A stretch of DNA of 51,531 nt from JBBQED01 sp038320345 (GTDB taxonomy: Bacteria; Bacteroidota; Bacteroidia; AKYH767-A; OLB10), in the NCBI GenBank assembly GCA_038320345.1, contig JBBQED010000019.1, positions 1 to 51,531 of the forward strand, written 5' to 3'. This document shows, piece by piece, positions 8,830 to 18,119 of this stretch. The notes beneath the pieces were generated by a model. That model worked only from the letters and a program-made list of their open reading frames with translations. It searched no databases and was not told the origin of the DNA. Made by a program: the position numbers and the translations under genes. Positions within the stretch are counted from its first letter, which is position 1, and each line of letters starts with the position of its first letter.

Positions 8830-9510
8830 TTACAATTCTATACTATCGCCAATAGGCAGAAGAGTTAACTCTTTTCCTGCGTTATTAAATTTATCTATGG
8901 CTTCTTTTTGATCTATTTTAATATACCCGAAAGTATCGTAATGCATTCCGATGATCTTATCACAACGGATAAAATCAGCAGCAATTATTGCATTATCGAT
9001 CCCCATCGTAAAGTTATTACCTATCGGGAGAAATGCAAGGTCAATGTTCTTATAATCACCGATGAGCTTCATATCCAAGGTTAAAGCGGTATCTCCAGCA
9101 TAATAGATATTTCCTTCTTTAGATTCAATCAAGAATCCCATTGGATTTCCGCCATAAGTGCCATCCGGCATTGAACTACTATGGACTGCCGTAACACACT
9201 TCACTTTCCCGAAATCAAAGAACCAATGTCCCCCAATATTCATGGGGTGAGTGTTTTTAACTCCTTGCTTTTCAATCCATTGAATTATTTCCCAGTTGGA
9301 AACTACAGTTGCACCTGTTCGAGTAGCGATACTCACCGCATCGGCAATATGATCGATATGACCATGAGAAATCAAGATGAAATCTGGGCTAATCTTCTCA
9401 GGATCAATATTTTTTGCTAGTTCATTACTGCTTATGAAGGGGTCAAACAGAACATTTTTCCCATTGATTTCGATATTAAAACAGGAATGCCCGTAATAGG
9501 TAATTTTCAT
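8830..9510 (-). CDS. Metal-dependent hydrolase, UPF0173 / metallo-beta-lactamase fold
   Basis: This 226-residue protein belongs to the metallo-beta-lactamase fold family UPF0173 (YtkL-like). The zinc-binding motif SHGHIDH gives His49, His51, Asp53 and His54. A second His is in VTAVHSSSMPDG, and Asp in YYAGDTAL and the final His in IGMHYDTFGY complete the usual ligand set. The N-terminal MKITYYGHSCF start is typical. The substrate is unknown; family members hydrolyse lactone-like or phosphodiester bonds, so no reaction should be assigned. It lies directly upstream of parA on the same strand with 40 bases between. A TAnnTTTG box precedes it at 9537-9544. Confidence 0.88.
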   Translation of the reverse strand: MKITYYGHSCFNIEINGKNVLFDPFISSNELAKNIDPEKISPDFILISHGHIDHIADAVSIATRTGATVVSNWEIIQWIEKQGVKNTHPMNIGGHWFFDFGKVKCVTAVHSSSMPDGTYGGNPMGFLIESKEGNIYYAGDTALTLDMKLIGDYKNIDLAFLPIGNNFTMGIDNAIIAADFIRCDKIIGMHYDTFGYIKIDQKEAIDKFNNAGKELTLLPIGDSIEL

Positions 9511-9536
9511 GCTGAAGAATAAACGCGGTGGAAATA

Positions 9537-9544
9537 CAAAGATA
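9537..9544 (-). promoter_or_regulatory. Candidate -7 box for the UPF0173 hydrolase gene
   Basis: The plus strand reads CAAAGATA, that is TATCTTTG on the minus strand, an exact TAnnTTTG match ending 27 bases before the start codon at 9510. A -33 TTG at the right distance is not evident. Confidence 0.4.
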
Positions 9545-9999
9545 GTAAGCTCTGCCTGCTGTTACACCTAAAAGTAGAGGGAGAGAGTCAATACTATGAG
9601 TTGTTAACACTTAACTTTTCAACACGGATAGGTGGATTGTTAATAACTACGAAGTCATTTTCCGATATTGTTTTTGGGAATAGAGCTATCAGAATTGTAA
9701 ATCTTTTATGATGAATATTTTAGGCTTTTATTATTTATAAATACGGTCGCGCCTTAAAATTAGATTTATCAACTAATTTTCTCGTGGAGGGTCGTGATTT
9801 AAGCCTGATTTGGAAGTTTGTTTTTTATCTAAATCCCGTTTAGGGTTAGATCTAGAGGAATCGTTCAGGATAGAAGTACTTTATATGAAGATAGTGGAGG
9901 TATTTTGATGCAAATGGTAATCGACATTTCCCCCAAGAAAAAAAGCTCGTTTTAATGGCAAGAAGCAAATCAAGAGCAATGGAAATACAATTTTAGGAC
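9545..9999. other. Gene-free AT-rich gap with DnaA-box-like words
   Basis: No convincing gene is present; the longest ATG-started reading frames are about 10-15 codons. Four words resemble the DnaA box TTATNCACA: TTGTTAACA at 9601, TTTTCAACA at 9616, TGTTAATAA at 9638 (one mismatch on the reverse strand) and TTATCAACT at 9766. A hairpin with a two-base bulge lies at 9827-9851 (ATCTAA/TTAGAT plus CCC/GGG). It has no T-run after it in either direction, so it is not an obvious terminator. The gap lies beside parAB, which makes a replication role conceivable but unproven. Confidence 0.4.
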
Positions 10000-12471
10000 T
10001 TAACGAATCAGTGAAAAGGTACCCCGTTTAGTTTCATCGGCATATTTTCCATCATCATATCCTTTGTATTTCAATTCGTACAAATACACTCCTTCCGTGG
10101 CCGGTTTATTTTCATAAGTACCATCCCATCCAATATTAGGGTCGCTACTTTCAAAAATCAATTGCCCAATCCGGTTATACACTTTTAAGACTGCAAAAAA
10201 CTCTGTGCATTCATATTGATAATTGAAAATCTCATTGTGCGTATCCCGATTGGGAGTAAATGCATTGGGAAGATATACGTTACAGTTGCAAAGAATAGTA
10301 GTCACCTGAACTGTATCAGCAGAAACTCCACATTGATTGACTGCGGTACAAAAATATTTTCCTGTGAATCCGGGATAAAAAACAGAATCTGTTGAACCAT
10401 CTTGCCAGAGATAAGTAGCTCCGTAATTATAGGCACTGAGCACTAAGGGCTGTCCCGCACAAAATACTGTGTCTTCTCCTAAAAATACATTGGGTTTATC
10501 TTGTTGATCAATCACAACAGTATCTGTAGCAGTACAAACTCCACTGAAAACAATAACCGTATAAATTCCAGGATCAGAAACGAAGTAAGCAGAATTAGTA
10601 GTACCATCTTGCCATACATAAGTCGAGTTCGGATTTGTGGCATCTAAAAAGATCTGAAATCCTTTACATATTGTCGTGTCATTGCCCAAGTAAGCTACAG
10701 GTTTCGGATCGATGGTAACCAGTATAGCGTCTGTCCCAGAACAGCCGTTAGCGGTAACCGTTACAACGTAATTTCCTGAGGTGAGCACATCGTAGGTTTG
10801 AGTAGTAGTTCCATCTTGCCACAAATAAGTTGCACCCGCATTTCCTGCATCAAGGATGACAGGATTATCTTCACAAGCAGTGATATCGCTCCCTAAAGCA
10901 ACAGCTGGAACGGGGAAGTAATTCGCCTGCAGTGTATCCCTTCCAATGCAACCCGTAAGTGTGACTTCCACAAAAACCTGTTCCGTAGTATCAGATAAGT
11001 AGGTAGTACCAGAACTACCATCATTCCATAAGAAAGTTGCGCCTGGAAAACTTCCCGGATTAAGGAGTAGTGATCCTCCTTCACAGTCAGAAATATCATT
11101 TCCTAAAAAGGGATCAGGAGTAGGTAGGATCTGAATTGTTTTGGTAGCAACATCCGCTAATCCACCTTGATAAACAGTAACACTTACATCATAAGAGCCT
11201 GGTGTAGTATAGGTATGTGTTGGATTATTTAGCGTACTGGTATTCTGCGCTCCACTAGGGATATCATCAAAATCCCACCGTACCGAATCAGGATTAATGA
11301 AAATCAACTGAAAATTTGTGAGACTATTTGCACAAGTATCACCGTAATTGAAATTCGCTACAATCACAAAACTCTGCAGGAAATTAGGAAGCCCATACTG
11401 TGCGATCCTCCCTGATAAAAATACTGCATTAGAAATAAAATTACAGGAAGTTCCGGCGAGGTCGGGATTATTAATGATAGCTAAATTGCCTGACTGAAAT
11501 TGACAAACATAAATTTTACCATCTGATCCAGATTGTAATGCACCAATGAAACCAGGGTAATTAGCAATCACTTGGCCTGACGCAATAATAGCAGCATTTG
11601 ATCCTGCTTGTAAATCATACTGCGTAATCGTACCTGGATTATTGGTTGTTCCAATATACAAAAAGCGGTTATTGGGTGAAAATTCAACACCATATACTTG
11701 CATGGTAAATGGCAAAGAAACAGGATTGGAAATTACGCCAGTTGAATTATTAAAGTCAAATACTTCCGCAAGATTAGAACCTCGAATGGCACACGCAATT
11801 TTTTGTGCATTCGGAGATGCTTTCAGATAGCCGTGAGCGTTAGTGAAACTGCCACCATGAAAAGCGCCAGTAGCACTCGTAACTGCAGTAGTATTTACAC
11901 CTGCGGCTGTTATCTCAAAAGATTGAAAGAAACTATCATTCCATCCATGAACAATAACCCATGCATCAATGCCATTGGAATGTCGTACTGCAGTTAGTTT
12001 TTCAGTAACCGGAGTAAGCAAGGTAACATTCTTTACAGTAACATCACCTAGTCCTCCATTTAAGGTCATATCCACTTCCGAATAACATAATCCTCTAGGA
12101 CCGCCATTGGTATCCACTGTAAAAATGTAATACAGATTAATATTTCCTGGGGCAGGAACTATAATTGCCGTTTGAGTAGCTGCTCCGTCACCATTGAGTC
12201 CGCTTCCTGAAGGCATCGGAAGATGATTCCGGTTCCAAACCATGTTTCCATTGGTATAGAACTGTAGGATTCCTGAATTATCAGAAATTGTTGCACATCC
12301 TTCAAAAGCATTTAAGGCTCCATTTGTTAAGGCAGTGGGAGGATTTGACCCAAAATCCAGTCCTGCTCCGTTTCCAAAATACCAAAACCGCCCAGATTGT
12401 TGGGATTGGACTCCCAAGTAGGAAAGTAAGAAACAGGTGGACAGGAAGAAATAGATTCGGTTGAGGCTCAC
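10000..12471 (-). CDS. Large secreted protein with propeller-like N-terminus, PKD domain, four Ig-like repeats and T9SS type B (CHU_C) C-terminal domain
   Basis: The 823-residue precursor has a signal peptide (about 1-24, ending SQQS). Residues 27-370 contain propeller-like repeats (SPNNRFLYIGTTNNPG, GSDGKIYVCQFQSGN). A PKD-type domain follows at about 395-449 (WDFDD, HTYTTPGSYDVSVTV). Four Ig-like repeats of about 65 residues occupy 456-725. The C-terminal 95 residues (NVYLPNAFTPNRDTHNEIFN, then KVYNRIGQLIF and GWDGTYENKPATEGVYLYEL) are the gliding-motility-associated/T9SS type B sorting domain, so the protein is predicted to be secreted by T9SS and attached or released at the surface. The adhesive or structural role is inference; no catalytic motif is seen. 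It is divergent from the M16 peptidase gene. Confidence 0.88.
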   Translation of the reverse strand: MSLNRIYFFLSTCFLLSYLGVQSQQSGRFWYFGNGAGLDFGSNPPTALTNGALNAFEGCATISDNSGILQFYTNGNMVWNRNHLPMPSGSGLNGDGAATQTAIIVPAPGNINLYYIFTVDTNGGPRGLCYSEVDMTLNGGLGDVTVKNVTLLTPVTEKLTAVRHSNGIDAWVIVHGWNDSFFQSFEITAAGVNTTAVTSATGAFHGGSFTNAHGYLKASPNAQKIACAIRGSNLAEVFDFNNSTGVISNPVSLPFTMQVYGVEFSPNNRFLYIGTTNNPGTITQYDLQAGSNAAIIASGQVIANYPGFIGALQSGSDGKIYVCQFQSGNLAIINNPDLAGTSCNFISNAVFLSGRIAQYGLPNFLQSFVIVANFNYGDTCANSLTNFQLIFINPDSVRWDFDDIPSGAQNTSTLNNPTHTYTTPGSYDVSVTVYQGGLADVATKTIQILPTPDPFLGNDISDCEGGSLLLNPGSFPGATFLWNDGSSGTTYLSDTTEQVFVEVTLTGCIGRDTLQANYFPVPAVALGSDITACEDNPVILDAGNAGATYLWQDGTTTQTYDVLTSGNYVVTVTANGCSGTDAILVTIDPKPVAYLGNDTTICKGFQIFLDATNPNSTYVWQDGTTNSAYFVSDPGIYTVIVFSGVCTATDTVVIDQQDKPNVFLGEDTVFCAGQPLVLSAYNYGATYLWQDGSTDSVFYPGFTGKYFCTAVNQCGVSADTVQVTTILCNCNVYLPNAFTPNRDTHNEIFNYQYECTEFFAVLKVYNRIGQLIFESSDPNIGWDGTYENKPATEGVYLYELKYKGYDDGKYADETKRGTFSLIR
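10297..11106 (-). repeat. Four tandem Ig-like protein repeats inside the CHU_C protein
   Basis: Residues 456-521, 526-590, 595-657 and 664-725 each open with LGxDxxxC, carry a central Y/F-LWxDG or YVWQDG core, and hold a second Cys about 40-50 residues later that probably forms a disulphide. The last three share the WQDG tetrapeptide. They are divergent tandem copies within the coding sequence. Confidence 0.75.
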
Positions 12472-12532
12472 TTTACAAAAATCAAAAAAATAGCGAGGCA
12501 GAGCAAGGATTCTGCAAGTCTTTCTTAAACTT

Positions 12533-12540
12533 TATATTTG
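12533..12540 (+). promoter_or_regulatory. Candidate -7 box for the M16 peptidase gene
   Basis: TATATTTG is an exact TAnnTTTG match, ending 25 bases before the ATG at 12566. No clear TTG is seen 17-23 bases upstream. Confidence 0.45.
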
Positions 12541-12565
12541 TAATCCCTTAAAAATCCTGATAAAC

Positions 12566-15481
12566 ATGTCACTAAGCCTAAAAAAAATTCTGTTCCTGCT
12601 GTTATTTCTACCGTATTTCGGTTTTTCACAGGTTCAGATCAAGAAGCAATATAGTTATGATAGTATTCCCGGTGATCCCTTAAAAGCTAGAATTTACACC
12701 CTTGACAACGGTTTAAAGGTTTATTTATCAGTTTATAAAGATGAACCCCGCTTTTATTCCATGATTGGTGTGAAGGCTGGCAGCAAAAATGATCCTTCTG
12801 ATCATACTGGTTTGGCGCATTACCTGGAACACATGCTATTCAAAGGAACCGATAAGTATGGTTCACTCGATTATGCCAAAGAAGCTCCACTGTTGGATTC
12901 GATTTCCAATTTTTATGAAGCCTACGGTGCCACAACTGACAGTTTAAAACGATCGAAGATCTATCATAAGATCGATTCTGTTTCCGGTGAAGCAGCAAAA
13001 TTTGCTATTCCGAATGAGTTTGATAAGTTAATGGCAGCGATGGGAGTTACAGGAACAAATGCTTATACATCCGTAGAAGAAACAGTGTACATCAATAATG
13101 TTCCCTCCAATCAAATCGAAAATTTCTTTAAGGTTGAAGGAGAAAGATTCCGGAAACCAGTCATGCGAATTTTTCATACGGAGTTGGAAGCAGTTTACGA
13201 AGAAAAAAACCGTGGACTTGATAATGACGGACGCAAATCATACGAGGCATTATTGAGTGGAATGTTTCAAAATCATCAGTACGGAACTCAATCTACTATT
13301 GGCACTGTAGAACATTTAAAGAGTCCTTCGTTAGTTGCCATCAAAAAATTTCTAGACACTTATTATGTACCGAATAATATGGTGATTGCTGTTAGTGGAG
13401 ATTTTGATCCAGATAAAATGATTGCGGTAATAGATGCGAATTTTGGTGGATTGACTTCAAAGCCAATTCCGGATTTTCGTCCTGCAAGTGAACGTTTGAT
13501 TAAACAACCGATCGTAAAAGAAGTATATGGTCCTGATGCTGAAAATATCTTGATGGGTTTCCGTTTCGGAGGTGCCAATAGTGAGGATGCAGATTTGTTA
13601 ACGATCGTAGATTATATTCTTGCCAATGGTCAGGCTGGATTACTGGATTTGAATTTGAATAATTCTCAGAAAGTACTTAGTTCAGGATCGAGTACCAGTA
13701 TCATGAAAGATTATAGCATGCATATATTTTCTGGTCGCCCCCGCGAAGGACAATCACTAGAAGATGTTAGGGATTTACTTTTAGGGCAGATCATGGAAAT
13801 GAAGAATGGTAATTTCCCTGATTGGCTGATTCCTGCCATTATCACCAATTTGAAATTAGAACAGGCCAGAAGTTTTGAAGATAATTCCCAACGCGCATCA
13901 ACGATGTTAGGAGCAGAAACTGATGGTGAAAAATATGCAAGGGTTACTGAGAGAATTAACCGCCTTAGTAAAATCACCAAACAGCAAGTGATCGAATTTG
14001 TGCGTACATGGTATGGTGAAAATTATGTGATCGTATATAAGAGAGTAGGAGAGGATCCTAATGTTGTGAAAGTAGTAAAGCCACAAATCACTCCGGTAAC
14101 GATGAACCGTGAGCAGCAATCGGATTTTGTGAAATCAGTATTAACAGCAAAAACTTCAGCTATTCAACCTGTATTTTTGGATTTCAATACCGCTATTAAA
14201 ACTACTAAATTGAAGAATGGAATTCCTGTTTATATGGTACAAAATACGGAGAACAATTTGTTCGACCTGAATTATGTGCTGGAAATGGGTGCAAATAACA
14301 ACAAGAAAATTAATCTCGCACTTCAATACCTGAATTATATCGGTAACAATAAGTACACTTCGGAACAACTTAAACAAGAATTTTATAAGATAGGATGTGA
14401 TTATTCTGCTTCAGCTTCAGAGGACGAAGTGAGGATTAATATTTCTGGGATCCATGAAAACTTTACCCAGGCTATTATTCTTCTTGAAAGTTTATTAGCA
14501 GCACCTTCTTCAGATACAACAGCATTATCGAATCTTGTGGAGGATCTATTGAAGAAGAGAGAAAATGCAAAGTTGAATAAGAATATCATTTTAGGAGCTA
14601 TGCAGAACTATGGGAAGTTCGGAGCTAAATCTCCTCAAACAAATGTTCTTACTGAAGCTGAATTGAAGTCAACAACCACCAGTGAGTTGTGTGTGATGCT
14701 GCGGAACTTGAATGGATTTGCTCACCGTGTGGATTATTATGGTCCTGCTGATAGCACTGTATTGGTATCGATCTTGAATAAATATCACAAAACTCCACGT
14801 TTGTTACAAGCGATTCCAGCTCCTGTTAAGTATGTTGAGCAAAGCACCGATAGCGGAAAAGTTTTTATAGTGGACTATGATATGAAGCAATCAGAAATTG
14901 TTTTTCTTTCAAAAGGAATGAAGTATGATAAAACCATGGTTCCATTGATCAGTATGTATAATCGTTATTTTGGTGGAAGTATGGCATCACCAGTATTTCA
15001 AACTATGCGTGAAAGTAAGGCACTTGCTTATTCTGTGAGCTCGAGGTATTCATCACCAATAAATAAAGATCGTTCGTACTATAATTTCGCTTATATCGGA
15101 ACTCAGGTGGATAAACTTCCTGAAGCAATGATTGGCATGATGGAATTATTAAAGGAGTTTCCGGAATCAGAAAAAGGATTTGAAGGCGCTAAAGAAGGAG
15201 CGTTACAGCAGATTCAAGCGGAAAGAATTACTAAAAGCGATATCATCAATACCTATCATAACAACATGAAGTTTGGAGTGAATTACGATTTACGTAAAGA
15301 CTTATACGATCGTTTTCCTTCAATGACTTTACAAGATTTGAAATCCTTTCAGGAGAAAAATCTGAAGAGTGGTAACTACCGGATTATGGTTTTAGGAAAA
15401 AGAGATAAGCTCGATATGAAAGCACTCGGGACCTATGGTACGATTACAGAATTGGAATTAAAAGATCTTTTCGGATACTAA
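12566..15481 (+). CDS. M16 family zinc metallopeptidase, two-module
   Basis: The 971-residue protein has a signal peptide (about 1-21, ending FGFSQ), so it acts in the periplasm or outer envelope. The inverted zinc motif HxxEH is intact in the first half: His85, Glu88 and His89 in AHYLEHMLFKGT. The third ligand is supplied by the downstream HTELEAVYEEKNRG segment. The second half (from about residue 530) is a related fold without the zinc motif, as in other full-length M16 proteins, and carries the usual late FGGSMASPVFQTMRESKALA segment. The likely role is degradation of peptides in the envelope; the substrate is unknown. A strong hairpin terminator follows the stop codon directly. Confidence 0.9.
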   Translation: MSLSLKKILFLLLFLPYFGFSQVQIKKQYSYDSIPGDPLKARIYTLDNGLKVYLSVYKDEPRFYSMIGVKAGSKNDPSDHTGLAHYLEHMLFKGTDKYGSLDYAKEAPLLDSISNFYEAYGATTDSLKRSKIYHKIDSVSGEAAKFAIPNEFDKLMAAMGVTGTNAYTSVEETVYINNVPSNQIENFFKVEGERFRKPVMRIFHTELEAVYEEKNRGLDNDGRKSYEALLSGMFQNHQYGTQSTIGTVEHLKSPSLVAIKKFLDTYYVPNNMVIAVSGDFDPDKMIAVIDANFGGLTSKPIPDFRPASERLIKQPIVKEVYGPDAENILMGFRFGGANSEDADLLTIVDYILANGQAGLLDLNLNNSQKVLSSGSSTSIMKDYSMHIFSGRPREGQSLEDVRDLLLGQIMEMKNGNFPDWLIPAIITNLKLEQARSFEDNSQRASTMLGAETDGEKYARVTERINRLSKITKQQVIEFVRTWYGENYVIVYKRVGEDPNVVKVVKPQITPVTMNREQQSDFVKSVLTAKTSAIQPVFLDFNTAIKTTKLKNGIPVYMVQNTENNLFDLNYVLEMGANNNKKINLALQYLNYIGNNKYTSEQLKQEFYKIGCDYSASASEDEVRINISGIHENFTQAIILLESLLAAPSSDTTALSNLVEDLLKKRENAKLNKNIILGAMQNYGKFGAKSPQTNVLTEAELKSTTTSELCVMLRNLNGFAHRVDYYGPADSTVLVSILNKYHKTPRLLQAIPAPVKYVEQSTDSGKVFIVDYDMKQSEIVFLSKGMKYDKTMVPLISMYNRYFGGSMASPVFQTMRESKALAYSVSSRYSSPINKDRSYYNFAYIGTQVDKLPEAMIGMMELLKEFPESEKGFEGAKEGALQQIQAERITKSDIINTYHNNMKFGVNYDLRKDLYDRFPSMTLQDLKSFQEKNLKSGNYRIMVLGKRDKLDMKALGTYGTITELELKDLFGY

Positions 15482-15495
15482 GATTTAAGGAAAAT

Positions 15496-15543
15496 AATAG
15501 AGAAACGGGATGAGCGCATTGGCGTTAATCCCGTTTCTCTATT
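15496..15543. terminator. Bidirectional intrinsic terminator between M16 and mlaD genes
   Basis: AATAGAGAAACGGGAT at 15496-15511 and ATCCCGTTTCTCTATT at 15528-15543 form a perfect 16-bp stem with a 16-base loop. It serves the plus-strand peptidase gene and the minus-strand mlaD gene. The right arm ends on the first base of the mlaD stop codon, and T-rich bases flank both sides. Confidence 0.85.
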
Positions 15544-16538
15544 TAAGGTGTATTTCCAGTCGTATCCTGATTCGCTTTTTTAGCGTCTTCTTTCTTTTTA
15601 TTTTTAAAGTACCTCCGGAAAAGGAAGTTCTTCTGAAGTGCCTTCATATTTTCATCTAATGAAGCGCTACTCGTTTTCAGAGTATGAATTGTTCCTTTGA
15701 GATCATTCGCCATTGCAGTATCTCTCGCCAATACCCCTAAAGGACCAGGCGTTATATTGAGATCTTTCATAAATTCATGCATATGATGTAGTGCTAGCTT
15801 AGCGGTATCGGTTGCTTGTTGGAGATTGATAATCGTTTTTTTCAATTCCAAAGCTGTAGAATCATCATAAAATAACTGACCGGCTACCCCTTTGCCAGCT
15901 TGAATATCATTCATCATGCTTTCTAGATCGCCCGAAAAATTATTGGCATGTTCAGTGGTGCGTTGCAAATTTGTAAGTGTAGTATGAACCTGATCTGCAA
16001 TAGCAGAATCAGCTAATAAGCTCCACAAAGAATTGCTCTCATTAATTCTTTTAGTCGTTACCTTCAGATCACTAGTAATATCTAGGACATTGTTATTGGT
16101 CTGGCTCAATGTGCGCATCATGTCATCAGTAGCAACTGCAACTAATGATGGAATGGTATCTCCATCGTTAACATTCTCGCCTGTTGTAGATGGAGTGGAA
16201 ATATTAATGAGTTTATTCCCCATCAATCCATCGGAACCGATATCTGCAACCGAGTTAATCCGGATAAACTTTTTAGCATCCGTTTCAACAATCATCTCCA
16301 CAATAACGGTAGTGTCATTGACGATATTTACTTTTTTTACGGTCCCCACATTTATCCCGGCGAAACGGACATTATTACCTGCCATCAATCCATTTACATT
16401 ATGGAAAAGGGCATTGACTGTAAAAGTTTTGCTAAACAAATTTTGTTTAGCTCCGATCAAATACAATGCGACCACCAGAAGTGCAGTTCCAGCTAAAACA
16501 AAGCCGCCTAATTTAAAATTCTGATTGTTTTTTTTCAT
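15543..16538 (-). CDS. mlaD: MlaD/MCE family lipid-transport protein
   Basis: The 331-residue protein has one N-terminal transmembrane helix (about residues 10-28) followed by an MCE domain (about 35-118), recognisable from FHNVNGLMAGNNVRFAGINVG and the following VKKVNIVNDTTVIVEM. The rest is helical, with a basic C-terminus (RRYFKNKKKEDAKKANQ). In the Mla-type system MlaD binds lipid in the periplasm and is coupled to the MlaE permease and MlaF ATPase, moving phospholipids between inner and outer membrane. It is encoded directly after mlaE and mlaF (6 bases after mlaF), so the three form one transporter. The stop codon overlaps a terminator stem by one base. Confidence 0.9.
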   Translation of the reverse strand: MKKNNQNFKLGGFVLAGTALLVVALYLIGAKQNLFSKTFTVNALFHNVNGLMAGNNVRFAGINVGTVKKVNIVNDTTVIVEMIVETDAKKFIRINSVADIGSDGLMGNKLINISTPSTTGENVNDGDTIPSLVAVATDDMMRTLSQTNNNVLDITSDLKVTTKRINESNSLWSLLADSAIADQVHTTLTNLQRTTEHANNFSGDLESMMNDIQAGKGVAGQLFYDDSTALELKKTIINLQQATDTAKLALHHMHEFMKDLNITPGPLGVLARDTAMANDLKGTIHTLKTSSASLDENMKALQKNFLFRRYFKNKKKEDAKKANQDTTGNTP

Positions 16539-16544
16539 CTGTTT

Positions 16545-17324
16545 TTACTGAAAGAATTCCCTTACACTTGGGTCTTCTGATTTTTCTAATTCTTCATAAG
16601 TGCCCATTGCAGCACACTTACCATTAATCAATACAAGAATCCGGTTAGCAACTATTTTAGCACAACCCATATCATGCGTGATGATAATGGATGAGGTCTG
16701 ATATTTAGCTTGAATATCATTGATGAGTTTACTGATTTCTTTTCCAGTAATGGGATCTAGACCTGTAGTTGGTTCATCGTACAACATAATATCAGGCTTG
16801 AGGATAAGTGTCCTAGCTAGACCAATTCTCTTACGCATTCCACCAGATAGTTCGGCGGGCATAAGATCAATGGCATCTGCAAGTCCTACGTTTTCCAACG
16901 CTTCCACTACAAGTTGTTCAACATCTTCTTTGTTTTTATCGATCCAGTGACGACGCAAAGGGAATTCTAGATTTTCTCTAACTGTCATTGAATCGTAGAG
17001 TGCGCTGCTCTGAAAGAGAAAACCCATTTTCACTCGGATTCTATCTATTTCATCTTGATCCAAATTTTTGATATCCTGTCCTAGTACTTCAACGTCCCCT
17101 TGATCAGGAACAAGTAATCCTACCAAACACTTTATCAACACAGATTTTCCGGAACCTGATTTTCCAAGTACAACTAGATTTTCACCTTTAAATAGATTAA
17201 AGCTAAAACCTTGCAACACGTGATTTTCATTGAATGATTTATACAAATCTTTCACTTCAACTACGACTTCTTTTCCGGAATTTGCCCGGGTAGTAAGCGT
17301 TGATAAGGAGGTTTGAATTTTCAT
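16545..17324 (-). CDS. mlaF: ABC transporter ATP-binding protein, MlaF type
   Basis: This is the ATPase of the Mla-like lipid transporter. The Walker A motif GKSGSGKS is at residues 54-61. The Q-loop lies in MGFLFQSSALYDSMTV, the signature is LSGGMRKRIGLARTL, Walker B is MLYDEPTTGLDP, and the switch His is in IIITHDMGCA. The FQSSALYDSMTVREN stretch and the GMRKR form of the signature are typical of MlaF/Mkl proteins and set it apart from other ABC ATPases. It starts 2 bases after the mlaE stop and is followed by mlaD after 6 bases, so translational coupling is likely. Confidence 0.94.
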   Translation of the reverse strand: MKIQTSLSTLTTRANSGKEVVVEVKDLYKSFNENHVLQGFSFNLFKGENLVVLGKSGSGKSVLIKCLVGLLVPDQGDVEVLGQDIKNLDQDEIDRIRVKMGFLFQSSALYDSMTVRENLEFPLRRHWIDKNKEDVEQLVVEALENVGLADAIDLMPAELSGGMRKRIGLARTLILKPDIMLYDEPTTGLDPITGKEISKLINDIQAKYQTSSIIITHDMGCAKIVANRILVLINGKCAAMGTYEELEKSEDPSVREFFQ

Positions 17325-17326
17325 GA

Positions 17327-18097
17327 TCAGGTGAGTCCAAATAAGTCTGCAATCTGAACTGCAATTAAATCAATTACAAAGATCATCAGGGAAGAAACGA
17401 CCACTGCTGAATTTGCAGCAAGTCCAACACCTTCAGTGCCCTTTTCAGAGAAGTATCCTTTGAAACATCCGATGATGCCTATCGCAAAACCAAAGAAAAA
17501 AGATTTGATAAATGCAGGAAGGAAGTCAGCGAAGATCAAAGCATCAAACACTTTTGTGTAATATAAATTCCAGCTTACAACACCTTTAATGTTCACCCCG
17601 ATATAAGAAGCATAAAGTGAGATGGAATCTGAAATGACAACTAGCAAGGGGAGCATGAAGGTACACGCTAAAACTCTTGTCACCACTAGGTACTTGAAAG
17701 GATTTGTACCCGATACTTCCATCGCATCAATCTGTTCAGTAACTCTCATGGAACCCAACTCAGCACCTATTGATGATCCAATTTTACCAGCACAAATAAG
17801 CGCCGTAATTACTGGACCAATCTCTCTCACGATAGAAACTGCCACCATTGCAGGTAGGTAAGATTCTGCGCCAAATTCCTCCAACGTTGGTCGTGATTGA
17901 ACGGTGAGTACAAGTCCCATGATAAATGCAGTTATGCCTACCAATGGGAGGGAGGTATATCCAATGATATAACATTGCCTCAACAGTTCTGCAAATTCAT
18001 AGCGGGGTTTAAATCCATCTTTGAAAAAACGGCCTGTGAAATTGGCGATATTCCCAACTTCCTGTATAAAATCTTTAAAACCGCCTTTCTCACTCAT
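17327..18097 (-). CDS. mlaE: MlaE-type ABC transporter permease
   Basis: MlaE is the inner-membrane permease of the MCE lipid transporter (PF02405). I place the start at 18097 (MSEKGGFKDF), giving 256 residues. An upstream in-frame ATG at 18157 would add 20 polar residues and overlap the preceding gene. The sequence has five to six hydrophobic helices, the conserved GAELGSMRVTEQIDAMEVSG motif, an SKYL-like NPFKYLVVTRVLA segment, and a late GYFSEKGTEGVGLAANSAVV loop, all hallmarks of the family. It is followed closely by mlaF and mlaD. The upstream HdrB-like gene ends 22 bases before the start, so it may be part of the same transcript. Confidence 0.93.
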   Translation of the reverse strand: MSEKGGFKDFIQEVGNIANFTGRFFKDGFKPRYEFAELLRQCYIIGYTSLPLVGITAFIMGLVLTVQSRPTLEEFGAESYLPAMVAVSIVREIGPVITALICAGKIGSSIGAELGSMRVTEQIDAMEVSGTNPFKYLVVTRVLACTFMLPLLVVISDSISLYASYIGVNIKGVVSWNLYYTKVFDALIFADFLPAFIKSFFFGFAIGIIGCFKGYFSEKGTEGVGLAANSAVVVSSLMIFVIDLIAVQIADLFGLT

Positions 18098-18119
18098 CTT
18101 GAAAATTATGTGCTTACTG

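Noticed and set aside
9827..9851. Bulged hairpin in the gap as a terminator of the CHU_C gene
   Set aside because: It lies about 150 bases past the gene end and has no U-run on either strand in the right direction.
9909..9956. Tiny ORF (15 codons) with GGAGG upstream in the gap
   Set aside because: Too short to support, no conserved feature, and only a chance purine run precedes it.
16033..16524. 163-residue open frame opposite mlaD
   Set aside because: Shadow of the MCE gene; no promoter box or start context.
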